Shown in pieces: positions 1-12,917 of a stretch of 64,000 nt of DNA. Source of the stretch: Lunularia cruciata. Lineage: Eukaryota; Streptophyta; Marchantiopsida; Lunulariales; Lunulariaceae. The position numbers were made by a program, and so were the translations under genes. Every line of letters starts with the position of its first letter. Position 1 is the stretch's first letter. The DNA lies in contig OX419756.1 of assembly GCA_948567375.1 (NCBI GenBank), forward strand, positions 37,054,552-37,118,551. The letters are read 5' to 3'. The notes below the pieces were generated by a model. It ran no database searches. It was not told the DNA's origin and worked only from the letters and a program-made list of their open reading frames with translations.

Positions 1-90
1 ACGAATACAACCAAAAGAGTTGGTCTTCCTCACAAATAACCAGAAGACCCCCGGTTCATTTTCCGAAGATAATTCTTTTAAGATATTTAC

Positions 91-3000
91 CTCTTCCGTG
101 TTCCCACTCCACAAGAGTGACTGCAATCATGCCACGGTCCGTCGACTATGGTATAGCTACTACACACTACCATATTACAGACCTGCAGCTCAATAGTTGC
201 ACACCTCAGGAATTAGTGGCATATATGGGCTCATGTAATGTTGAAAGCGTTTGATGAACGCTTATCCCCACACACGATTGACTGACTCGATAATCTGTGC
301 TGTAATGTGTTCCATACAATTGACTCTCAAAAATGGTAAACCGGCATGGAACGCTAGTGCAAAGAGCGAAGAGAACGAGGACCGCATAGTATATATCTCT
401 ACATGCCGTATGAGCGTATAAGTCCAAATACACGAAATACCCAGGAATTAGCGGCATATGTGTTACGACAATAACCCAAGCCCAGCTCCAAATATAGTGC
501 TAACTGGATAATAGATCGGGCAACAAAATCTCTCATAACGAGTGTGTGACTTGTTGATAAGTCATATAGACACTGGAGGTATCCGTACGTAGCTGTATGA
601 AGATGGCTAATGACAGAGCTGAACACGTCAACAGAGGCATAATTTATTTAGGAAAAAAACAGCCCACTGCGGCACTTGTCTTTCTGAATCATAAGTTACA
701 AGATTGAAGATCTTGTTGAAATTTTGAGTACCTGAGTAATAAGCGGTACAGGTATTTTCCCACAGTTCCAAGAATCCACCAAGGAGTAGTCTCCTGTGAA
801 GCATTCCATCACTGCTCGCTGCCAAGAACACTGAGTAAAGATGTGCAGAACTACCTTGTGTGGAAATTTTTAGGGACTTAAAGGTAAATCATTTCTGCAC
901 AAGCAGTACGATGACACAGAAATACAGCCCTAGAATATTACAATCCCATGATCCTTCAAGCCAAACCTGTGACTCTCTCAAGCGGGCCCAAGCCAGACCC
1001 TAGGAGCCAAGCCTTTGCCGCCGACTGCATCTCATGTGTCGTAATGGTATCGTACAAGAGTATGCAGGAGTCGTTCTAGAATCAAAGCCCTTAACCTCCC
1101 TTAATCAGATCATGTGGTAATGCTACGATGAAACCACTCCGTTATGCTCATATGTATAAGAGCATTATTGAGGTCTCCCAATAACGTATGCCGGTTTTTC
1201 CAGAAAACAATAAATCGAGAGTGGATGGCTCCTCTTAGACTTTTTAAGTGTCACAATGTACGAGATTCTGGAGCTTGACAACTCTGATTGCCTGACTAAT
1301 CTCAGAGTTACCTGGAGACCACCACCACACTGCATGTCACAGGGACCCCACCCCACTGGACTCCAGTAAACATCCGCCTGAATCGGTAGGGGAGCTGGGG
1401 CAGGTTCACATTCATTATTCTCCCAGAGTGTGCACATAACCTGGGTTGACTGGTTGGAAGCACTGAGTCTAGAGACCATCACTGGAATTGAGGTTGGAAC
1501 AGGCAGCAAACTTGGAACCACTGCACAGAAAGGAAACAAGAGCTTTGCTTATTGAGTAGATGGCTAAGGCATCTACATATGCAGATTTACAGTACCGGAC
1601 AAGTCCTGTCACCCCGATGAAAATCGCCTGAACTGAACTCTCATAAAACAAGTTCAGAACTTTCAGTTTCAGGTTCGTCAACCTCTTTGAAGAGCTTACG
1701 GTCATACTCTTCTAAGGTCAGTTGTAGGTAAAGAGGAAATAGTTCCTCAGCCTGAAGTAAGCTGGTCTACAGCAATTCCCATCTTCAGAAATGGATACAG
1801 TTTGACAGTTGTGAATACCATGCCGCACTGAGGTTGCATTTGAGGGACATAATAAGGCCTTAGACACTGCAATGATGCCTGGATTAGGCCAAGTGATAAT
1901 TGTCTTAGAAGTCTGGCTCTGTACACTCCTCGATAGACGTTATCATGTTGTTCTTTGAGCTCAGGACCATGATTGAGATAATGAAACTCAAAGTCCAGTC
2001 AGAGCCCTTATCTAGCACCTATTCCACCAAAGAAATAAGCAAACTTACAAGGAGAGCCGGCAGCATACATATATAGCTCCAGAGGACCACCTCCACCAAG
2101 GAAACCATCAATCATCTGGAACCAACGGGATGAAGTCAATTATGAGCATAAGAAAGCACAAACCTTGTATTATCTACTTCTTGCAAGTCAGAGAAGGTTG
2201 AGTATCAGATAAGCTGACCTTTTCTTTCTATATGAACTCTTTCTTCTCCCTGGATTTAGCAATTTCCGAGAAAACTCAGATGACACTTTTCAACCTTGTG
2301 CGACACCAAAGTGATCCGGAATGAACGTGTTTCATTACTTGACCATCTCGTCGTGGAGGAGGTCAACGCTTGCTATATCTTCCATGAATTTCCGAGCGAG
2401 TCCAGTTTATTATTATACTATTCACCAAAGAATTCCGTGTTTAAGCTTTTACAAAAACCTCTAAAATCTAGTTATGATACGGGAATACAGTTCAAATGGT
2501 GAACTGTTTCAACACAAATACTTATCCCACAAGGTTGGTATCTTACGATTATATAGAGATGGCCCGCCAAAAGTGGAACATTAACGAGCATAGACTTAAG
2601 ACCGCAGTAATCATCGTTGCAGGCAACCACAGTCAAAGTCCCTTTCCTTTCAAGCTTTTTATAGTCATAAATCGACAGGATCGTATCGAATTGAGTGGTT
2701 GCACCACAAAGAGAGATATTCACAAACTGCGACATCACAAAAACATCACGTGGAGTTCAAAGATATAGTAGCAGCGGGATTTTGCATTCATTTCTAACAA
2801 TGAGACTACATATCCAGCGCTGATGAAATAGGAAGGCAATGCTGTGACAACTTACAGAAAATGGCAGAGAAATCTGAACAAATCAATTCTTTCACTGTAC
2901 TGTTGCCTGTTTAATTTGAGGGCAATATACCGTATTCACAGGTGGCGTGTACTGAAAAAACAGATCGGGCCCATTGCTATGGCAATTTGCATCGAAGGAC

Positions 3001-6000
3001 TCGTCATAAATATTCTGATATGGGGACGAATCGTCAATGTAATAGAACGGTAAGGAAGGTATTATTTTGGGCATATCAACTGTCTGGCCGCAGCTGTAAT
3101 TTGCTGTCCTCTTACAAACATCTGCAGAAGATGTACATTAAAGCTGAGAAAGCACAATTCACTTTCCACTCTATGGGAAGTAGAATCAATTCTGTGCCAA
3201 AAAAACCGGGTACCAACAGCAACAACAACAACAACTGAAGGCCGATATCTCTACCTAGCAAGGTCAAGGAGAATCCAAGGATATGCAAACAAATAAATAA
3301 ACATACCCTAAATCGTCCTACACAAGACATGAATGATGTAAAGTGTGCTGGAATACTCAACCCCACTAACAGGCCAGGAACGCGTGAGAGTGAACAACCA
3401 AGTTAGTAAATACCTGTATCCTGAGCAGTAACCGATCCTTCAGGAGATGCTTCGAAACGGGTATCCTTACTACTAAAGATCCAATATATACTCGCCGAAT
3501 GATCCAAAAAATCTAAACGTACCAAATGAGCTGATTATAGAACTCTGCCTGGGTTTGGTCGGTCTTAGGAACACACACTATCACCAAAAGTAACTTAAAA
3601 ATACGCTGCACAAAGTCAGAAGATAATATCCAAAACTGAAGTTGATGTTACTGATGGTGTTCGTTTAGATGTCTTGAAGTCAAATGCGAAATTGACTGGT
3701 ATCCTACATCCAGGGAGGGGGATGGGGACGGTTCGCAGACTGTGAAGAAGAAAACAGCGGTATACAAGACAACACTACATACACGGGTCACTGAGCATGG
3801 TTCATCCGTTGTGATACTTCCTAACTCCAAAAGTCTCCACATTTGGAGCTGACAACTACAACTTTCACAGAAAGTCAAATTACCTGTATTCGGGCTCAAC
3901 ACAAGGTTAGTGGTTTGAGGTTTTGACCATTTTATATCTGGAGGAAACATGATAAGTTTGGGCATAAAATATCCTGTCCAAAACACGGACGGACATGGTT
4001 CAGAACAGGAAAGGATATTCGAGGGTTGCGCTTCTTGTTACAAGATGAAGTGATTCTACTTGCCAGGCAACCTAAATGCCCTAGCAATAACGTGAAACAT
4101 TCATTTTCTCCATCACCTGTACTTCATGGTAGCACTACCTAGACTAGCACAGCTGAATATGAAATCTACAAGAAGTAAGCATAACATTAATCTTATACCT
4201 ATGGTTGGATCAACGATTGGTGTCAAAAATACTGTAGAAGCGGGCTTCATGAGGAGGTTAATAACGACAGGATATATGGAGTTCTCTGGGGCGGCAAGAA
4301 AACGTGAGCTGATGTTGAAAAAAGGCTGTTTAGTGTTCGTGTTCAGGAGCTTGGTGGTGGTTCCTGGTTTTAAGTTGGTTGTGGACAGAGCATATGCCTC
4401 TGTAGCATCCATGAGGCTCTGTTTTATTTCAACTGGTTTAGCATTGGGATTCTGGCCAAGATAGAGGGCTGCGGCACCAGCCTGTTCACACCACAAGAAT
4501 ATCAGAACTTCGTTCACATCTACGTATTCCTGTGTTTAGGACGTAGAAGTCTAGCTATAATAGGCTGGAAAGAGTTCTGGCTTGTAGTCTTTGCTCTCTC
4601 TACCCTAGACCGGTCTCGCAGCTCCTAGATCATAAATTGTGTGATGGAATACAGAAAGCGTTGTAAACAACCCGGTCCAACATCCTAGAACATAAATGTA
4701 TACTATCAAGAGTCAGTACAAGTACCACTTATGAGTGGTGTGTTAACCGCAGTATGGATCTGAACCAGAAATTTACAGGTATTAAGGACAGCGAACAGAA
4801 CACTACGTCTTGATGACATAGCTAATAGATAACCAGGAATGATGGCTCCCACAGCCTTCTTTGGCTGTGAATTTAATCACTTAGACACCTTAGCTTAAGC
4901 AAATCCATCCACGAGACAACGGTGAAAGCTTGGCTTTTCATATACAGCAGATTATGCTGGCATTTTGGCTTGCTGTAAACTCAGTTATATTTGGGTTGGA
5001 CGTCGATGTTCTTGGACGTCTATGTCTAATTCTCGATATGCAATGTTATTTGCCAAAGAGAAAAAGATGACGTAGTAGGGTTGTTTCCACCAAGTTGACA
5101 TTAAGATTCACTTATGAAGGCTCAAAACGTGAAGATGTGATATGATTTTTGGCCCGGATAGACTGGAAACTTGTACTTCTATTCGAAACAGGCGAAGAGA
5201 GACAGGTGATGGACAAAAATTACGCACCACATGTGGGCATGCCATGGACGTCCCGGAAAGAGTAGCATAAGACGTGTCGTTGAGGGAATAAGAGCTGTAC
5301 ACCAACTCACCCTGCACTGACGAATACACTAAGCAACAAACCTTTAGGGCATTTCTCAACGGATAAGTTGGCAACGAGCTCTCCGCAACGAAAACTCTTC
5401 TTAGCGCCAATTGACTTGAAACTTTCCATTTATCTAATTCAAATCTAAGGATACAGAAATCCTGATGACAGAGATGGAGGAGATGGGTCTCAAATAAGGC
5501 TACCAAGAGGAACAGACATATTGCACCAGAAACATTCATTTATATCATATGAGCAGTTTACACAGAGAAATATATAATGAAATAGCCAGGGTGGATCCAT
5601 GTGACTACATCCAAGAGGCTCCGAAGATCTGAATGTACACATACTCCAGATTTGACTGGATCATCAAGTCATCCAGGAGGTACTAATCCCTCCAAAAAGT
5701 AAATGTTATTCCGTCCTGATCACGACTTCTGAAAATGGTTAGGGACGTTGTCTAGCAGCTTGTATTCGTATGACACTCAAATCTGGATCTGGATCTGGCA
5801 GAATCTGATGACTTACAGGAGCGAACATGGCAGTACAAGAACCGTAGTTTGAAAACCAGCTTATTTCATTGACGCAATTCGAAGATCCAACTGTAAGAAC
5901 AGCGGCTGCGCGAGCAGGTGAGTAATTACACGCCTCCTGGAGGAAATTTCCTGCAGCAGCGATCTGACCACGCAGCATAATTCAACACTGCATTAGATGG

Positions 6001-8782
6001 GAGATCCTGACGTAGCTCACTAGCAGGATAACCCAAAAATCAAGATCCTGCTGTCAAGACACAGATGATGATATCAGTACTCACACGCCAGGGCAAGGTC
6101 TAAAATAGAATACGCATGTACTTACAACAAGGACTCCGCTTGTATTGACCATATTACTGATTGCTTGGTCAACACTGATCGATGCTTCTGTTGCAATGGA
6201 CATGGAGAGCACGGCTGGCCGTATCAGATTAAGCGACACCCAGTCTAGACCAGCAAGAAAAGCACCAAATGTACCAGTCCCGTCACAGCCCATGATACGA
6301 ACAGGATGGAAGAACACATCCTTTGCAACGCCAGTCCTTAAACCACCCACAATACCTGCATGAGTTGAAGCACTAGAAATGTCACAAATCTCAAGGTAGG
6401 TGCTTCAAATGTATCGAGCCAAATTCTTCGTGCCAAGGAATTTTCGCTTCAATATTTCCCAAAAGATACAAAACAATCATGGTCTTTCACGACTTACAAC
6501 TTACCACTTAAAATTCGAATAGGAGCAACTGTCCGACATCTGTCAGGATCTTCGTGTCAGGTACGGTTAAACTGGATCATCTACAGGAGTCACAAAGTTC
6601 TTTTCAAGGTGCTATATTCTGCTGCATAGGTGTGCTATATACCTGCACAATGTGTACCATGGCCGTTACAGTCGTTGGTGCCCTTGCCATCCTTAATACC
6701 ATCGAACCCATCGAGACATCTTGACAGCGGCTTTCCAGTTGTCTTATTGAGTCTCCCATCTTGGTAGCGAAATTCTGTATGGCTACATCTTATACCCTGA
6801 TGAAACAAGGAGCACCTAGTTAGTATGCTGATAGCCCCTAATATCTTCAGTGAACCAGGATTAAGAAGCTGCTCCTTGTGACATGACCTGTGAGATTCAG
6901 TAACCTCTAGAGAGTCTTAGCTCCATCAACCTTTGATTTGTGCTTGAATGGACTCTGTGTGTAGCTGAACGTACCGTGTCTAGCACGTAGACATGGACGC
7001 CAGTTCCAGTTGCAGTAGATGCATATATACCGTTCAAAAGATTTTGGCCGGGCAAATGATCAATACGATCAAGGCCCCAACTAGGAGGATTTCCTTGAAC
7101 TATACTGCCACATACTCTGAACATCCCATCGATTTCAACATGATCAACAGAAGCAGCCTCTTTAGTCAACAGCTCAGATAGATTGCCTCCATTGATAATC
7201 ATAAGCATTCCAAGCCAAACCCTTGTGTACCTGCATTCTTGAGGATGAGACAAACATCGACTTGACTGTAAGCAACAAGAAAATGATAGATACAAAGGAA
7301 AACTTTTTAATTGATTAAAACAGTTGAACACAACGAGCCCTAGAACTTTGAAAGACCTAATGACACCGTTTCGATCTGCATCACACGAGACTTTGGAGTC
7401 CGTCCCTCTTTTTGGGAACTGTTCTCAATCCTCAAGCTCCTCTCAGCAAATTATACTGGTCGTGTACAACTAACTATAGGTACTATAACCAGCAAAAAGT
7501 GAAAGCCTCATTGTTGTGGTGGAGGTAGGATATATGGGTATACGAGACAGGAAGCCGTTCTGGGAACGGGTTATCCAGAACTCATGAAGTGCAAATGATC
7601 GGTAAGCAAGATGTACATGATTCACAATGCTAGAATAGTGAGAATCCATAAGGTAGAATGCATTGAATGTAACTTGAAGCAAAGTCATAATTGAAACAAA
7701 TTAAGAATAACATATGGCTAACAGACTAGTAAACCACAGTGAAATCGAGAACTCTATGCAAACGACTGCGAGAAATAGGAAACGCTATGTAAAAGACTGC
7801 CAGTAAGCAGTGCGTGAACGATAAAAATTAAAAACGTGGAGGTAGGATATATCTTACTTGTAAATGCAGGAGCCAGAGTACATGTTAGATCTACCCGATA
7901 CAGCTCGATCGCAGATCTGATCCACAGTTTTTGAGGTCTCGTTGTTTTTCAGTTTGACCAAATACCTGGTTATCCAGAAGATAAACTTTTGAGAATTCTG
8001 ATATACCAGGAGAATTACTGCAATCAGCAACCCGAGGCAAAAGGCATTGGCTTAATTTCAGTAGTCATTATCATGAAGCTTACCGGTGCGTCATAAGCTC
8101 CAGATGAGTTTTACGATATCTTACCAGACTTTAGCTAACTTCAGTTGGCTAACTTAAAAACACTGCTCATTGGAGTACATTGGGGGAAAAAGAGCCAGTA
8201 GCAGCTGGATAGTTAATATTCGGAACGACAAACGCAATGAGATTCAGCAAGGAGAAACTTCCCACGATCAGAGTCACTTGCCCGAATGTTATAACAAACC
8301 TGCCTGAGCTCCAGTTGTCGAGTGTTCCCTAGAAACTAGAGTGGATGTTGAAGAAGTCTGGATCACAGGATCTTCCTGTCCTTTCGGTATCCGTACTATT
8401 ATTAAGAATTGTCCTAATCCTGGTCTAATGGCTGGACGATCAGGCGGATTATCAGGTGAGCTCAAAAGTTTGCATTACTTATTTGGTAGGTGGCCCAAGC
8501 AGTATCAGCAGTAAGCAATTGACCCGTGAACAAAGCAGCTTACAGGGTCAAGAGGGAAAACAAAGTAGGAAAAATTGGTGGCTACCTTGCAGGGATCTGG
8601 AACTTCGTCAAATTTGCCATCCCGGTACTATTGATATCGTAAATTGTTCCACAATTATATAACCTAGCCTGCCCTTTGCCCAAGGTGCACTCTCTGTAAT
8701 CTGGAGGAGTCTCAGAAACAGTGCCCTGCATCACAACAGCTAAGATACAAAGCCACAGAGCATTCTTTCTTCTTGCCTCCAT
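91..8782 (-). CDS. Secreted subtilisin-like (S8, proteinase K type) protease with PPC-like domain and TSP1 repeats; 3' end beyond window
   Basis: Assembled by eye from exons at 8586-8782, 7858-7965, 6975-7230, 6643-6796, 6126-6355, 5817-5963, 5228-5311, 4199-4481, 3884-3937, about 3700-3739, about 2931-3121, 2547-2726, 2049-2115, 1312-1521, 732-818 and 91-182. Phases agree at every junction except the two around 3.1-3.7 kb, which I could not settle. Residues 1-23 look like a signal peptide (ALWLCILAVVMQG core); an in-frame ATG at 8812 would add ten residues. An I9 propeptide (about 60-150) precedes the catalytic core: Asp186 (YVLDT), His233 (NGHGTHCAG), oxyanion Asn321 (AAAGN), Ser386 (GTSMACPHV). 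Then come a linker, a PPC-like beta-sandwich (QFDTILSIYD, ACNDDYCG) and TSP1 modules (WSPVGWGPCDMQCGGG; next WHDCSHSCGVG). No PA domain insert, unlike typical plant SBT subtilases. A secreted endopeptidase is inferred; substrate unknown. Divergent from the RPC8 gene. Confidence 0.85.
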
Positions 8783-9442
8783 ATCAACTTCAACCTTGCA
8801 CACAATATTCATATAACCTTCTCTAACAAGGGAAGGTTTCTCGTGCACTTCCCTCCCAAATTCTGCCACTCCAATTGCACCATCGTGCTCTTGAGCATCT
8901 CGTAAGGACAGGCCGATCGCGTTACGGTAGTCGAGTTACGGTGATGGCGTTTTAAAATCTCTTCATTTACTCTCGTCAAGATTCAGTATTTGCAACACTG
9001 GAGATTCCTAATCAGGGGCTGGGAGAAGGGTTTTCGTTCTTGGCGGTACCGTAGCTAAGAACAGTGACGACCGGAAGTACAGTAGTGTATATTGATCGCG
9101 CTAACTACCTCTTGTACCTCTTTGATAGAAACATCTATCCCTCCGAATGCCCGTCCATATCCTTCGAAGTTCTCTATACCAGAGGAGTACATTTCACGGC
9201 TAACGGCAGTAGATGCCGCCGGCGGGAAATAGTTTGCCGTCGGGAAGTAGATTTCACGGGAGATAGCATACGAATGTGATTGATACTCACGGGGAACTGT
9301 AATGCGCTACGCTACACACATGAATAGGAACAGAAAAATTATGAAGATTGAATAGCCGGTGGGGAAGGACGGGGACGAAGTTGTTCGAACGGAGCGCAAT
9401 CAGTTTTCAAGAGCTGCAGTTTTTGTATAAATTTTCAGTCCG
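8783..9442. promoter_or_regulatory. Shared divergent promoter region between the protease gene and RPC8
   Basis: About 660 bp separate the two start codons, so both 5' UTRs and both core promoters must lie here. GC content is higher than in the transposon regions. A GC-rich patch near 9205-9260 repeats short motifs of the form gccgycgggaa-tag. I see no convincing canonical TATA box for either gene. Co-regulation is possible but not shown by the sequence. Confidence 0.5.
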
Positions 9443-11392
9443 ATGTTTGTGTTGACGAAATTGAAGCATGAACTACGTATTGCGCCGCAGAAGCTTTCCT
9501 TGCCATTGCTGGACGCAATTACAAGCGAGATTCAGTCTCTCTTTTTTGATAAGGTGTGAGATTGTCCCCGTTGAATATAGTCAATTCAGCTCAAATTTTC
9601 CTGAATATTAGTCGGCCAGGTTTGATACATCCCTGGTTGTGTGGAAGTTTACTGGCATGAAGGTTATCAATTCTCTGTTGTATGAGGAAGATAGATTAAC
9701 CCAAAACACGATTACACACGAAACTTATCTCATTGTTAAAAATTTTAATATTTGAAGTCGTTCCGTATAGTTGCGACTGATTAGAAATACACTTGGATTT
9801 TTAACCTTTTGGGAAGGAGGGAACTGGAACTTGTCACATCTTAGAACAGAAAGAGGATTCTACTGGTGAAAAGACTTTAGGGCGACCATGATTTGCGCCT
9901 AGCACGTACAAGCTGGAAGGTTACAAACTCATTTGCTAGAAAGACTCAATCATCTCGCATAGCCACCACCATCTCAAATTGACGACTTCCGAGGAGGCGA
10001 GCTTGTAACTATATTCAGTGGGCAGTTCTTATCTTTGTTGGCACATTCAACAACGTAGTCACTCAGATATTGTGTTTGCTGGTCTTCCAGGTTCTGAGGG
10101 ATTTGGGTCTTTGCATAACACTGTACGATGTGAGATCAGTGGAAGGTGGATTTGTGTTCCCTGGCGATGGAGCTCCACGTTTCACGGTATTTTCTGGTTC
10201 CTTACACGAACAGTAGTAACCAGTTGATGCAGACTTCAGATCATACTTCGGGAAGTAATATTGGGCAGGATCAAAGGTGTACGTTACATGCTTCTTCTTC
10301 TGCTTTTCAAAACTTGACAGTCGGCTGTGACGAGAATCACAGGTCGATTTTCAATTGGTGATGTTTCGTCCTTTCATCGGAGAGGTTTTAACCGGAAAGC
10401 TCAAGAAATGCGACAAATCTGGACTCTACAGTAAGTGATTTGCAACTTCATTGTACTGACGCACCTATTTGGTTGTCAATATAGTCTCAATATCAAAGGG
10501 ATGAGAGGGAAAATTGCTTTGTAGAATAAGCCGTTGAGCCTGAAATATAATTCGCGCTTGAAATTTTGATACTTCTGTTGGTACTTATGTCTAGTCATCT
10601 TCAGAATTTCTCTCGTAATCTGTTTCTCTTGTCTGTCTGAGCACCAATGGTTGTGAAAAAAATAACAAGTTGGAACTGACTTCCTCTGTCGATATTGTGT
10701 AAGTATCTCTGCAGTTCTTTGAGGACATCCACATTCCAGAGCATCTCCTGCAGCAGCCCTCTACATTGTAAGGATTCCCACTAGACATTCTTAACTTACA
10801 TTTTAATCCGCCGTTCGTTCTTGCAGTTGATTGCAACAATTTTTTAAGCTAGAGTAGTTGAGCATTCACTGTTGTTACTACTATAAATTTGAGCTCTATG
10901 TAGATCTCATTTTCCTGTGGGGAGTCGGGTGCAGTGATGAAGAGGAAAAACTATGGATCTGGAACTTCAACGGAAATGATATGTTTATGGACCTCGATGA
11001 AGAGGTTACACCCACTCTTTCATGTTGAGATTTTCTTCCGTTGTGGCGCAAACAAATTGTTTCCTCCTATGACTTCAATCCTGATCTTTTCGCCTGTGCT
11101 CTGCTTTGAAATAATGTAGGTTCGGTTTCGGGTGGTGCAAGTGAAGTATCCTACCATCCCTGTCGAGCAGGAGAAAGGTTCAAAACCGTTTGCGCCAATG
11201 GAGATAATTGTACTGCACTCTTCAGTTGTATCTAATTTCGAGAGCTTGCTAGTCAAAGGGTTATGGAGCTTAGCTTAAACATGAGTGATCTTTGCAGCTT
11301 ATGTCATAAGTACATCGCACTTACTTCAGCTGTGATTGCTGATGTAGGGGGATATCAATGCCGATGGACTTGGACTTGTCTCCTGGTGGTAG
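9443..11392 (+). CDS. RPC8: DNA-directed RNA polymerase III subunit RPC8 (Rpc25/RPB7-like)
   Basis: Seven exons: 9443-9553, 10091-10186, 10343-10430, 10704-10767, 10935-11004, 11120-11209, 11348-11392; all joins are in phase and code for about 187 residues. The N-terminal SHS2/RPB7-like half begins MFVLTKLKHELRIAP and contains SVEGGFVFPGDGAPRFT. The OB-fold half contains FRPFIGEVLTGKL, ISLQFFEDIHIP, EEEKLWIWNF and KPFAPMEII, and ends GLGLVSWW at the stop, matching the family's usual C-terminus. RPC8 pairs with RPC9 to form the Pol III stalk used in initiation on tRNA and 5S genes in the nucleus. Length fits the family (about 200 residues). Exon 4 uses a weak acceptor (gtgtaag), chosen because it alone restores phase and the conserved strand before FFEDI. 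Family assignment is strong; exact exon 4 start is less so. Confidence 0.9.
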
Positions 11393-12917
11393 AAAACTGC
11401 ACGTTCCTACGATAGACCCCCTTATAAATTAAGAGCGACCGCAGCGGCGTTTGCATTTGTGCCGATCGGATTGAAGGTCGATCAGAACACTTTCAGGAAT
11501 TGATGGTCTGCCACACAAAGTGGTGTCAAAGGGATGACTGTCTGCACCAAGAGCTATTGTGCCCTCAGATGCCCCCAAGATCGGAGCGAAAAGATAGTCA
11601 AGCGAGTTCGCGATCGAAATAGCAAGTAATCGACGGTGTCATCAGTTCAGTGCCGGCAGTGTTTCAGGGATACTAATAACTGCTGTTAGTAACGTCGGTC
11701 GTGATCCGTCGACATTTATTGATCCTTTCGAGAACAGCAGCCTTTCAGCTCGTCGTTCTCCTGAATAAACATTGCCTTCCGTCACCAACCTCTTCTATAG
11801 CGTACTGAACGTATTGCAATATGTGTAACATGTTAATTCTATTGAGGACGGGCTAGTGCTATTGAATACTATTGTTATCGGAGCCCATAAAGGGTAGTTC
11901 TATTAAAGATTCTAGTTAATGAACCCAACAAACTGGACTAATGAAATAGTTCTCATTGAGAAATTAATCGATGCAATTGATCCAAAAAAAAATTTCGTGA
12001 ACGATGTTAAGCAAAGGCTAGTTATTTTAAAGACTATTTTAATCGAAGCTAGGTACGATTGGAATAGTAAAGGAGTTAGCATGAAGATATCAACCAGCGC
12101 CACCGATCAGATCACTTAAATCGATGATAGATCCCAAGCAAGCGCTAGATATATTATCTGATACACCATCCTCTCCTCGCCCACATCGCTCCTTTCCACC
12201 AATGCTTTATATATTACTCTTAGCTTGATGTTTCTCTGTTTCATGGTTCCTAACCGAGTTTCTATTTCAGATGCTTAATCGGTCGCGTCTTGCTTTGTGA
12301 TTAGATGGTGTACTAGAACTCTGCAGATGTTCCTAATGCTTGTGGTCACACGATGTATACTAGTTCTCTGCAGGTGTAACTCATGAGATGTCTCAATTAG
12401 GTCTTTACTTCCGGTTCCCTTTGTTAGTCACTCAATTTACCCTTCCTGAGTTGCTGTTCATTTTGATTTGCACACATTCATGCTTATATTTCATCTGCAC
12501 TTCATGTGCACTAGTGGGTTCTGGGTCTCCTGTTCTTGGAACGAGTGCACTTAGTAGGTTCTGGGTCTCCCGTTCTTGGAACGAATTCTGCTCTCATTTC
12601 CCATATGTGCGACATGCTTTTGTGCACATAACCGTCTTCTCGAAGTCCGGAGGACTGGCCGTGACACCTAGTTAACGGAGCATCAGGCAAATTTCGACTC
12701 CCTCCTTGGACTCGCTTAAGGCAAGCCCTTCTAGCGTCTGCTGGGTGGATAGCCCCAATGATCAAGTGCCTGATCCTAAGTGGCATGCGCCAGAGCACTC
12801 GCAACCATGTCCATGCAACATATGGACACCGAAGTTTATATATATCATTATTCCGCGAAGCTTGACTTTCTCCGGGTCATTCTGACCGAATAGTACATAT
12901 ACATAATCTCGAGACTT
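11393..12917. other. Intergenic region between convergent RPC8 and MiaB-like genes
   Basis: About 1.5 kb holding the 3' flanks of two genes that point at each other. Short open frames are present, but none has recognisable domains or splice-consistent extension. A 2 x 40 bp tandem repeat lies inside. Nothing else can be supported. Confidence 0.6.
12506..12584. repeat. Two-copy tandem repeat, about 40 bp unit
   Basis: Copies at 12506-12544 and 12545-12584 share gtgcact-agt-ggttctggg followed by tctcc-gttcttggaacga, with a few differences and a 1-bp indel. It is downstream of the MiaB-like stop codon, outside coding sequence. Confidence 0.8.

Noticed and set aside
7470-7688. Minus-strand open frame of 72 codons
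   Set aside because: Lies wholly within the intron between protease exons 7858-7965 and 6975-7230, whose join is in phase without it.
91-8782. Idea that the TSP1 protease is animal contamination
   Set aside because: It is continuous with, and 660 bp from, other spliced genes of the same composition, including a plant-type MiaB homologue. It has similar intron size, so a chimera is unlikely, though long reads would settle it.
11919-12119. 66-codon plus-strand frame with a protein-like helical sequence downstream of RPC8
   Set aside because: No recognisable domain, no splice partners, and AT-rich context. Possibly a transposon scrap; not enough to call a gene.
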